DNA from: Candidatus Krumholzibacteriia bacterium
GTDB taxonomy: Bacteria; Krumholzibacteriota; Krumholzibacteriia; LZORAL124-64-63
Direction: 5' to 3'
NCBI GenBank assembly: GCA_027056825.1
Contig: JALUJS010000492.1
Coordinates: 1 to 7,943 of the forward strand
Length of the DNA: 7,943 nucleotides
How positions within the stretch are numbered: the first letter of the stretch is position 1; every line of letters begins with the position of its first letter. Both the position numbers and the translations under genes were made by a program. This document shows, one piece after another, positions 1-5,874 of this stretch. The notes beneath the pieces were generated by a model. It was given only the letters and a program-made list of their open reading frames with translations. It was not told the DNA's origin and searched no databases.

Positions 1-1524
1 GCCCGAAAGGGTCCGGTAGCGGCAGTCGCTGAGCATGCCGTGCAGGGCGTGGCCGAACTCGTGGAACATGGTCCGGACCTCGTCCAGGCTCAACAGCGAG
101 GGCTCGTCGGCGGTCGGCTTGGTGAAATTGCCCACGTTGAAGATCACCGGGATGACGCGCTCGTCGCCGTCGTGGTATTCCTTGCGCAACGAGGACATCC
201 AGGCTCCGCCGCGTTTGCTGGCGCGGGGGAAGTAGTCGCTGTACCAGATGGCCACCACCGAACCGTCCCGGTCGTGGACCTCGTAGGCCTTGACGTCCGG
301 ATGCCACACGGGCAGGTCGGGCCGCGGTTTGAAGGTCAGGCCGTACAGGCGGTGCACGGTCTCGAACAGGCCGGCGCGCACGTTCTCCAGCTCGAAGTAT
401 GGGCGCAGCATGGACTCGTCCACCGCGAACTGCTGCTTGCGCAGCTTCTCGGTGTAGTACCACCAGTCCCACGGCCGCAGTTTGAAGCCGCCGCCCTCGG
501 CGTCGATCAGCGCCTGCAGCGCGTCCGCCTCGGTCCTGGCCTTACCGATCGCCGGCCACCACACCTGGTCCAGGAGCTTGTACACCGCGTCGGGCGTACC
601 GGCCATGTTGTCGTCCAGCACGTAGGCCGCATGGCTGTCGAAGCCCAGCAGATGGGCGCGTTCGGCCCGCAGGGAGGCCATGCGGGCCAGGATGCGGTTG
701 TTGTCCAGCTCGTCGCCGTGGTTGCCCTTCTCGATGTAGGCGGTCAGCATCTTTTCGCGCGCGGCGCGGTCGGTGCTGAACTGGAGGAAGGGGATCAGGC
801 TCGGCTTCTGGATGGTGAAGACCCACTTGCCGGGAAGATCCCGCGCGGCCGCGGCCTCGGCCGCCGCCGCGACCACGCCGGCGGGCAGACCGTCGAGCCC
901 GGACTCGTCCTCGACCACGTACGCGAAGCGGTTGGTCTCCTTCAGCACGTTCTCACCGAACTGCAGCGACAGCAGGGACAGCTCCTCGTTCAGGGCCTTG
1001 AGCTTCTCCTTGGCGTCGTCATCCAGCAGGGCCCCGCCGCGCACGAACCGCTTCCAGGTCTTCTCCAGCAGGGTGGCCTGCTCGGGATCCAGGTCCAGGG
1101 ACTCGCGCTGACGGTACACCGCGTCGATGCGCGCGAAGAGCTTGTCGTTCAGGAGGATGCCGTCCTGGTGGCGGCTGCGCAGGGGCGCCAGACGCCGGGC
1201 GATGGCCTGCATGTCCTCGTTGGTCATGGTGCCGTTGAGGCAACCGAAGACGTTCCCCACCCTGGTCAACAGCGCGCCGGAAGCATCCAGGGCCTCGATG
1301 GTGTTGGCGAAGGTCGGGGTCTCGGGGTTGTCGGCGATGGCCGCGATTTCGGCGTCATGCTCCTGCATGCCCCGGGCGAAGGCCGGCTCGAAGTGCTCCA
1401 GCTCGATGCGGTCGAAGGGGGGCACGCCGAAGGGGGTGTCCCAGGTCTCGAAGAAGGGATTGGCGTGGGCGGCCGCCGCGGACAGGGATGTGCACAGCGC
1501 CATGATGATCAGCACCTTTCGCAT
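1..1524 (-). CDS. Secreted M3-family zinc metallopeptidase (oligopeptidase A / peptidyl-dipeptidase Dcp type), 3' end cut by window edge
   Basis: This is a 508-codon open frame read from ATG at 1524 to the left edge, so the C-terminus is missing. The zinc-binding motif HEFGH lies at residues 488-492, inside DEVRTMFHEFGHALHGM, which is characteristic of M3 peptidases. The third zinc ligand (a Glu some 25 residues further on) would lie outside the window. Family members are about 680-720 residues, so roughly 200 are missing. Residues 1-22 look like a Sec signal peptide (MRKVLIIMALCTSL... then AHA before N23), so the mature enzyme should act in the periplasm or be attached to the envelope. The substrate is probably short peptides; whether it is a dipeptidyl carboxypeptidase (Dcp) or an endo-oligopeptidase cannot be told from this part. 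A GGAGAG ribosome site (1538-1533) sits 8 nt before the ATG. The gene starts 3 nt after the stop of the aldo/keto reductase, so the two are very likely co-transcribed and translationally coupled. The family call is firm; the subfamily is not. Confidence 0.93.
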   Translation of the reverse strand, partial: MRKVLIIMALCTSLSAAAAHANPFFETWDTPFGVPPFDRIELEHFEPAFARGMQEHDAEIAAIADNPETPTFANTIEALDASGALLTRVGNVFGCLNGTMTNEDMQAIARRLAPLRSRHQDGILLNDKLFARIDAVYRQRESLDLDPEQATLLEKTWKRFVRGGALLDDDAKEKLKALNEELSLLSLQFGENVLKETNRFAYVVEDESGLDGLPAGVVAAAAEAAAARDLPGKWVFTIQKPSLIPFLQFSTDRAAREKMLTAYIEKGNHGDELDNNRILARMASLRAERAHLLGFDSHAAYVLDDNMAGTPDAVYKLLDQVWWPAIGKARTEADALQALIDAEGGGFKLRPWDWWYYTEKLRKQQFAVDESMLRPYFELENVRAGLFETVHRLYGLTFKPRPDLPVWHPDVKAYEVHDRDGSVVAIWYSDYFPRASKRGGAWMSSLRKEYHDGDERVIPVIFNVGNFTKPTADEPSLLSLDEVRTMFHEFGHALHGMLSDCRYRTLSG

Positions 1525-1527
1525 GGA

Positions 1528-2553
1528 TCAGTCTCTCCAGTTCTTTTCGGGTTGGGGTCGGTTGTCCAGGATCTCCTCGATGCGTTCGAGCACGTCCATG
1601 GTCAGCTTCGGGACAACCTCCAGCGCGGCGATGTTCTCGTGCACCTGCTGCACCCGGCTGGCGCCCAGGATGACCGTGCTGACGTCCTCGTTCACCAGGC
1701 ACCAGGCGATGGCCAACTGGGCCATGGTGCAGCCCAGCTCGTCGGCCACCGGCTGCAGGCGGCGCACCTTTTCCAGCTTGGCGCGGCCCTCGTCACCCTC
1801 GACCAGAGGCCGCAGCCACTGGTAGTTGGGCAGGGTCAGGCGCGAGCCCTCGGGGATGCCGTCGTTGTACTTGCCGGTCAGGATGCCGGAGGCCAGGGGG
1901 CTCCAGATGGTGGTGCCCAGGCCGATCTCGTCGTACAGCGGCGCGTATTCCAGTTCCACCCGGTCGCGGTGCAGCATGTTGTACTGGGGCTGCTCCATGG
2001 TGGGAGGGATGAGGTGCTCCCGGCGGGCGAAGTCGTAGGCGCGGCGGATCTGGGCGGCCGACCATTCGCTGGTGCCCCAGTACAGGGCCTTGCCCTGCTG
2101 CAGGATGTGGTTCATGGCCCACACCGTTTCCTCGATGGGGGTGTCCACGTCCGGCCGGTGGCAGAAGATCAGGTCCACGTAGTCGAGCTGCAGGCGTTTC
2201 AGGGCGGCGTCGGTGCCCTCGACGATGTGCTTGCGGCTCAGGCCCTTGTCGTTGACCCCGTACAGGTAGCCGTCGCCGTCCGGGTTGGGCCGGCCGCCCC
2301 AGAAGATCTTGGTGGAGACGACCAGGTCCTCGCGCCGCCAGCCGGCCTTCTTCAGCGCCTGGCCCATGATGATCTCCGACTGTCCGGCGGCATAGACTTC
2401 CGCGTTGTCGAAGAAGTTCACGCCGGCGTCCCAGGCGGCGGTCATGCACGCGAGCGCTTCGTCAACATCCATCTGGTCCCCGAAGGTGACCCATGACCCG
2501 AAGGACAGGGCCGAGACGCGCAGGCCGCTGCGGCCGAGAAAACGGTATTCCAT
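1528..2553 (-). CDS. Aldo/keto reductase, voltage-gated K+ channel beta-subunit-like (AKR6-type)
   Basis: A 341-residue protein, complete, with the usual length and motif order of an NADPH-dependent (beta/alpha)8-barrel aldo/keto reductase. The catalytic tetrad is D49, Y54 (DNAEVYAAG), K82 (STKIFWGG) and H132 (FCHRPD). Many segments closely recall animal Kv-beta subunits: GLRVSALSFGSWVTFG, TKIFWGG, GLSRKHIVEG, YWGTSEWS, WSPLASGILTGKY, AIAWCLVNEDVS and ILGAS. Kv-beta proteins have Asn where this has the classical catalytic His, so this one should be an ordinary cytoplasmic carbonyl reductase. Residues about 89-101 form a Gly/Asp-rich insertion relative to Kv-beta as I remember it. An upstream in-frame ATG at 2616 exists, but the ATG at 2553 is preferred: it is preceded by GAGGAGG with 5-nt spacing, and MEYRFLGRSGL is the standard N-terminus. 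It is the first gene of an operon with the M3 peptidase. The physiological substrate is unknown. Confidence 0.93.
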   Translation of the reverse strand: MEYRFLGRSGLRVSALSFGSWVTFGDQMDVDEALACMTAAWDAGVNFFDNAEVYAAGQSEIIMGQALKKAGWRREDLVVSTKIFWGGRPNPDGDGYLYGVNDKGLSRKHIVEGTDAALKRLQLDYVDLIFCHRPDVDTPIEETVWAMNHILQQGKALYWGTSEWSAAQIRRAYDFARREHLIPPTMEQPQYNMLHRDRVELEYAPLYDEIGLGTTIWSPLASGILTGKYNDGIPEGSRLTLPNYQWLRPLVEGDEGRAKLEKVRRLQPVADELGCTMAQLAIAWCLVNEDVSTVILGASRVQQVHENIAALEVVPKLTMDVLERIEEILDNRPQPEKNWRD

Positions 2554-2565
2554 CTTTTCCTCCTC
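2554..2565 (-). promoter_or_regulatory. Strong ribosome binding site of the aldo/keto reductase
   Basis: Read on the minus strand, GAGGAGG (2565-2559) followed by AAAAG precedes ATG 2553. This near-perfect Shine-Dalgarno decides the start against the upstream in-frame ATG at 2616, which would place the site inside the coding sequence. Confidence 0.8.
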
Positions 2566-2581
2566 GTTCGGTAAAATCGGC

Positions 2582-2590
2582 ATTTTAACA
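2582..2590 (-). promoter_or_regulatory. Candidate extended -10 promoter of the AKR-peptidase operon
   Basis: On the minus strand TGTTAAAAT fits an extended -10 (TGn then TAAAAT at 2587-2582). Transcription would begin near 2575, giving a leader of about 22 nt before ATG 2553. No good -35 lies 17 bases upstream, and a TTGACC at 2617-2612 is too far away (23-nt gap), so this is a weak call based on position and AT content. Confidence 0.3.
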
Positions 2591-2616
2591 CCGCACCCCT
2601 TTTCCCGCCCGGTCAA

Positions 2617-2635
2617 TTTCCATATATACAGGAAA
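2617..2635. repeat. Small inverted repeat TTTCC-N9-GGAAA in the divergent intergenic region
   Basis: Perfect 5-bp arms (2617-2621 and 2631-2635) flank an AT-rich centre containing TATATA (2623-2628), the most AT-rich spot in an otherwise GC-rich region. Its place between two divergent transcription units suits an operator or activator site, but 5-bp arms are short and could arise by chance. Confidence 0.3.
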
Positions 2636-2657
2636 GTTCGCCATTCTCATGCGTCCG

Positions 2658-2674
2658 CAGGCTACCTGTTCGCA
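2658..2674 (+). promoter_or_regulatory. Possible sigma-54 (-24/-12) promoter of the small-protein/activator operon
   Basis: GG at 2660-2661 and GC at 2672-2673 are separated by exactly 10 nt, the invariant spacing of sigma-54 promoters. Surrounding bases match 8 of 13 defined consensus positions (C-GGC on the -24 side, T-GCA on the -12 side). Transcription would start near 2685, about 45 nt before ATG 2730. GG-N10-GC is common by chance in GC-rich DNA, so this is only a candidate. It is of interest because the operon it would drive encodes a sigma-54 activator. Confidence 0.2.
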
Positions 2675-2729
2675 ACCGGAAGCTTCGCTCAGCGGCAGTC
2701 CCGGACCCAAAGTGAAAGTGAAGGGGATG

Positions 2730-3092
2730 ATGAATTTCCTGCGCAGATCCGCATTCCTTGGTGTCCTCCTCGCCCTGTCCCTGGTCGCCCTGGCCCCCCT
2801 GCACGCGTTGGCCGGCAAGCAGATCACCGACCGGTACTGGGACGACAGCGACGGCGACCCCATCGACGGCAACGACTTCAGCAGCGGCGGCGGTGGCGGC
2901 TCCGACGACATCTTCCACCAGGATTCCGCCGGCGACTCCGGCATCGGTGGACGTTTCCTGGTCGTCATGCCCGTGCCCATGTCCGGCGCCAGGATCGTGG
3001 TGCTCCCGACCTTCGAGTCCGGGATCTTCATGGTCCGCTTCTCCGTGATCAACAGCAGTCCCGTGGCCCTGGAGGAGGACCATGTCAGGTAG
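2730..3092 (+). CDS. Small exported protein of unknown function, coupled to the downstream sigma-54 activator
   Basis: A 120-residue protein that I do not recognise. Residues 1-28 form a clear Sec signal peptide: MNFLRRS, a long Leu/Val/Ala core, then HALA before G29. The mature part is about 92 residues in three zones: an acidic stretch (mature residues 7-22) with a DSDGDPIDGND run reminiscent of calcium-binding Asp loops; a Gly/Ser linker with five consecutive Gly (mature 25-29); and a hydrophobic, beta-prone half (mature 47-80, FLVVMPVPMSGARIVVLP and so on) ending in a charged tail. There are no cysteines in the mature part. ATG 2730 (the second of two adjacent ATGs) is chosen because AAGG at 2721-2724 lies 5 nt upstream and the signal peptide begins there. 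Starts at 2649 or 2727 are possible but place non-signal sequence or the Shine-Dalgarno wrongly. Its last 11 nt overlap the next gene. A signal or envelope sensor partner for that regulator is inference. Confidence 0.72.
   Translation: MNFLRRSAFLGVLLALSLVALAPLHALAGKQITDRYWDDSDGDPIDGNDFSSGGGGGSDDIFHQDSAGDSGIGGRFLVVMPVPMSGARIVVLPTFESGIFMVRFSVINSSPVALEEDHVR
3071..3081 (+). promoter_or_regulatory. Ribosome binding site of the activator, embedded in the end of the small-protein gene
   Basis: GGAGGAGG (3071-3078) precedes ATG 3082 and lies entirely within codons of the upstream gene, encoding its LEED tail. The upstream stop TAG (3090-3092) falls after the downstream start, so ribosomes finishing the small protein pass directly over this site. 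This is a typical translational-coupling layout. Confidence 0.8.
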
Positions 3093-5607
3093 CAGCCAGC
3101 GCGCGAACATCAGGATGTTTCCCACCGGGGGCAACGTACGGGACCTCCCCCTGCCGCACGCGACCTGGCGGCTGGCGAGCGAGGCGTTCCTCGCCGAGGA
3201 CTACGAGACGGCCCTCCGCGAGATCAGGCACGCCCTGAACACGGTCCCCGCCCAGGAGGGGGAGCCCGTGGTCCCGGTGCCCGATCCGGGTGAACCCACG
3301 GTGAAGGACGGGGTGGTGCTCTGCGCTCGCTGCCTCTTCCAGCTCGACCGTTACGAGGAGTTCGAGGTGCTCCAGGCGTCGGCCGGGCGCTGGGGACTTG
3401 TGCCCGACCACATGCCCGACCTGGACGTGGTGAACCTGGCCTTCGCCTGCAAGCGGGGCCGGTACGACCGGGTGGTGGAGGAAGCCTCCGGGTTCATCAA
3501 CGCCCACCGGCAGGACCTGCCGCCGGTCATCGCCCATTACCTGTACCTGCGCGGCCTGGCGTTTTCCCACATGGGCGAACCCGTGCGGGCCCGCGAGGAC
3601 ACCGAGGGGGCCTTCGCCCTGTTCAAGGTCCTGGGTGAGCACCTGGAAAGCGCGCGGGCGGCGAACCTGGTGGGCATCCTGTCCCTGCGCGCGGGCCGGC
3701 TGGATGCGGCCGAACGCTGGTTCCGACGCGCCCTCGAGGGCCACACCCGCCTGGGCATGCTCAAGAACATGGGCGGCAACCAGCTGAACCTGGGCATCGT
3801 GGCCTACAAGCAGGGCGATCCCGGCAAGGCCCTGGTGGCCTTCGAGGCGGCCGCCGGCCTGCTCAAGTCCGTGGACGCGCAGGTCAGCCTGTGCCGCCTG
3901 GACATCGCCCGCGGCAACACGCTGCGCATGCTGCGGGATTTCGACGGCGCGCGCGAGAACCTGCTGAACGCCTACGAGGCCGCGGGCCGGCTCATGCTGT
4001 CGCGCGAGGAGGCGCTGGCCCTGGAGTTCCTCGGTGACGTCGCCCGGGACCAGGACCGCCTCGACCAGGCCCGCCGCTACTACAGCCGCGCCCTGGCCAT
4101 CGCGGGCGCCATCGCCCCGGAAGGGGACGTGGTCATGGAGGTCATGCGGCGGCAGGGCGAGGCCCTGCTGATGCTGGGCCGTCCCGCGGAGGCCCTGCCG
4201 GTCCTGCAACGGGCCGCCGCTCTGGCCTCCCGCCAGGACGACCGCTTCGAGGCCGGGGTCATCGACCGGGTCCTGTCCGCGACCATGCTCGAGCTGGGCG
4301 ATCCGGTCTCGGCGGCCGATCTGGCCGGTTCGGCGGTGGGCGCCCTCAAGGATCTGGGTGCCCGCTGGGAACTGATGCTGGCCCTGCGGCAGCGCGCCGA
4401 GGTCAGCTCCGCTTTGGCCGACAGCGGCCTGCACAACGATCCGGACGGTCTGCTGGCCGCCGCCTGGAAGGACGCCATGGGCGCCCTGGACCTGGCCCTC
4501 AAGTTCGAGGTGGATCACTGGATCATCACCGGCCGCCGCCTGCTGAACACCATCGCCCACCGCAGGGACCTGCTGGACGCCGAAGGTGCGGTCCCGGCAG
4601 GGGCGGCGGCGTCCACCCCTTCCCGGCTCATCCACGTGGCCGCCAACATGCGGGACGTGGTCCAGCTCGCCGACGCCTTCGCCGAGTCGGGTGAACCGGT
4701 GCTCATCACCGGCGAGACGGGAACCGGCAAGGACCTGCTGGCCAGGCGGCTGCACGAGCGCAGTCCCCGCCGCAACCGCGAGTTCGTGTGCGTCAACGTC
4801 TCGGCCATCGCCAGGGACATGTTCGCCCGCGAGTTCTTCGGCCACGTGCGGGGGGCGTTCACCGGCGCGGAATCCGACGGTCCGGGTTTCGCGGCCCTGG
4901 CCGACGGCGGTACCCTCTTCCTGGACGAGATCGGCGACCTGCCCATGGAACTGCAGCCGCAGCTGCTGCGGTTGCTGCAGGACGGCACCTACCAGGCGGT
5001 GGGGGATCCCCGGCAGCGGAAGACGGACCTGCGTCTTGTGGCGGCGACCAACGCGGACCTCAAGGCACAGGTCGCGTCGGGGCTGTTCCGGGCCGACCTC
5101 TACTACCGCCTGAAGATCCTCGAACTCAAGATTCCCCCGGTGCGCGAACGGCGCGAGGACATCCTGCCCCTGCTGCGGCACTTCCTGTGCGAGAGCGCCG
5201 GCCGGAGCGTGGACCTGAACGACTTCTTCAACGAGGACAGCCTGGACCGGATCCAGTGTCACCAGTGGCCCGGCAACGTGCGGGAGATCGCCATGGTCGC
5301 CCGGCAGGCCTCCGCCCAGCTGGCCTCGCGCGGGTCGGTGTGCGTGGAGATCGAGGATGCCGAAGGCCATCCCGTGTTCCTGACCGGTCCGGGTACCTCC
5401 GCGACCGATTCCCGGCCCCGGCCGCGGGGGCGGACCCTGCCCACGGCGGCCGGCTCTCCCGACCGCGGGCGGATCCTCATGGCCCTTTCCGAAACCGGCG
5501 GCAACCGGGCGGAGGCGGCGCGCCGGCTGGGCGTCAGCCGCAGCACGTTGTACCGGCGCATGGAGAAGCTGGGCATCGCCGGCCGGCTCGTCGATCCGGT
5601 GGGCTGA
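3082..5607 (+). CDS. TPR-domain sigma-54-dependent transcriptional activator (AAA+ and Fis-type HTH)
   Basis: An 841-residue cytoplasmic regulator. Residues about 25-470 are a series of helical TPR-like repeats, about eight or nine (for example FLAEDYETALREIRHAL near 30, and LGIVAYKQGDPGKALVAFEAA near 240). Residues about 510-745 are a bacterial enhancer-binding AAA+ domain: Walker A GETGTGKD (544-551), GAFTGA sigma-54 contact loop (591-596), Walker B LFLDE (612-616), sensor I in LVAATN, arginine-finger region FRADLYYRL (669-677) and GNVRE sensor II (731-735). After a basic Pro/Arg-rich linker, residues about 797-833 form a Fis-type helix-turn-helix (GGNRAEAARRLGVSRSTLYRR). All key ATPase and sigma-54 elements are intact, so it should activate sigma-54 RNA polymerase. 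There is no receiver, GAF or PAS domain, so the TPR array is the likely input, binding a protein or peptide partner. The start overlaps the upstream small-protein gene by 11 nt. Target genes are unknown. Confidence 0.95.
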   Translation: MSGSSQRANIRMFPTGGNVRDLPLPHATWRLASEAFLAEDYETALREIRHALNTVPAQEGEPVVPVPDPGEPTVKDGVVLCARCLFQLDRYEEFEVLQASAGRWGLVPDHMPDLDVVNLAFACKRGRYDRVVEEASGFINAHRQDLPPVIAHYLYLRGLAFSHMGEPVRAREDTEGAFALFKVLGEHLESARAANLVGILSLRAGRLDAAERWFRRALEGHTRLGMLKNMGGNQLNLGIVAYKQGDPGKALVAFEAAAGLLKSVDAQVSLCRLDIARGNTLRMLRDFDGARENLLNAYEAAGRLMLSREEALALEFLGDVARDQDRLDQARRYYSRALAIAGAIAPEGDVVMEVMRRQGEALLMLGRPAEALPVLQRAAALASRQDDRFEAGVIDRVLSATMLELGDPVSAADLAGSAVGALKDLGARWELMLALRQRAEVSSALADSGLHNDPDGLLAAAWKDAMGALDLALKFEVDHWIITGRRLLNTIAHRRDLLDAEGAVPAGAAASTPSRLIHVAANMRDVVQLADAFAESGEPVLITGETGTGKDLLARRLHERSPRRNREFVCVNVSAIARDMFAREFFGHVRGAFTGAESDGPGFAALADGGTLFLDEIGDLPMELQPQLLRLLQDGTYQAVGDPRQRKTDLRLVAATNADLKAQVASGLFRADLYYRLKILELKIPPVRERREDILPLLRHFLCESAGRSVDLNDFFNEDSLDRIQCHQWPGNVREIAMVARQASAQLASRGSVCVEIEDAEGHPVFLTGPGTSATDSRPRPRGRTLPTAAGSPDRGRILMALSETGGNRAEAARRLGVSRSTLYRRMEKLGIAGRLVDPVG

Positions 5608-5618
5608 CGCCCGGGTAT

Positions 5619-5653
5619 GTGTCCGGCCTTGGCGTTGGCCCGGGGCCGGACAC
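5619..5653 (+). terminator. GC-rich hairpin after the activator gene, possible terminator without U-tract
   Basis: A perfect 10-bp stem, GTGTCCGGCC (5619-5628) with GGCCGGACAC (5644-5653), and a 15-nt loop begins 12 nt after the stop codon. The position suits transcription termination or mRNA 3'-end protection. The following bases (GGATCCTTCCC) contain no U-tract, so a canonical Rho-independent terminator is not shown. Confidence 0.5.
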
Positions 5654-5742
5654 GGATCCTTCCCGCAACATCCCCTTCGGTGGACTCATTGTCCCAACGG
5701 GTGCACAACTCCCGGTTCCGGAAATTCCGATGATCGCCCGGG

Positions 5743-5771
5743 TGTTTCTTTTAACTCCTTGTCGTGAAACA
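5743..5771. repeat. Inverted repeat TGTTTC-N17-GAAACA over the candidate promoter
   Basis: Perfect 6-bp arms (5743-5748 and 5766-5771) bracket the -35 candidate of the beta-barrel gene. The spacing suits two half-sites of a dimeric regulator, although a weak RNA hairpin or chance is also possible. Confidence 0.3.
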
Positions 5772-5778
5772 ATATACC
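5751..5778 (+). promoter_or_regulatory. Candidate sigma-70-type promoter of the beta-barrel gene
   Basis: TTAACT (5751-5756), a 16-nt spacer and TATACC (5773-5778) lie in the only AT-rich part of the 267-nt gap between genes. Transcription would begin near 5785, giving a leader of about 90 nt. Both hexamers are imperfect. Confidence 0.4.
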
Positions 5779-5874
5779 TAGAAATCACTGGCGCGCGACG
5801 CCCGCGGGCACACGCCCTGCATGATCCGGATCGCCCGACAGCGTGACGGCAGGCCCCCACGGGAGGATGGAATC

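Noticed and set aside
1490..1524. Lipoprotein signal (MALC at residues 8-11) in the M3 peptidase
   Set aside because: Leu at the position before Cys does not fit a lipobox, and the Cys lies too early in the hydrophobic core. AHA before N23 is a better signal peptidase I site.
40..2496. An 818-codon plus-strand open frame opposite the peptidase and reductase
   Set aside because: Its translation is Gly/Val/His/Gln-rich with no recognisable motif, and it is antisense to two genes with clear catalytic motifs. Long antisense frames are common in GC-rich DNA.
2554..2616. Upstream ATG (2616) for the aldo/keto reductase
   Set aside because: It adds 21 residues unlike the family, and the strong ribosome site at 2565-2559 belongs to ATG 2553.
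2649..2729. Upstream ATG (2649) for the small exported protein
   Set aside because: It would put 27 polar residues before the signal peptide. The ATG at 2730 has a spaced AAGG and directly begins the signal sequence.
3085..5370. A 761-codon minus-strand open frame opposite the sigma-54 activator
   Set aside because: Low-complexity translation (HVDE, GQGVGH-like runs) antisense to a gene with intact AAA+ and HTH motifs; a codon-bias shadow.
5679..5692. Sigma-54 promoter upstream of the beta-barrel gene
   Set aside because: The closest match is GG-N10-GT: the essential GC is missing and the -24 side matches poorly.
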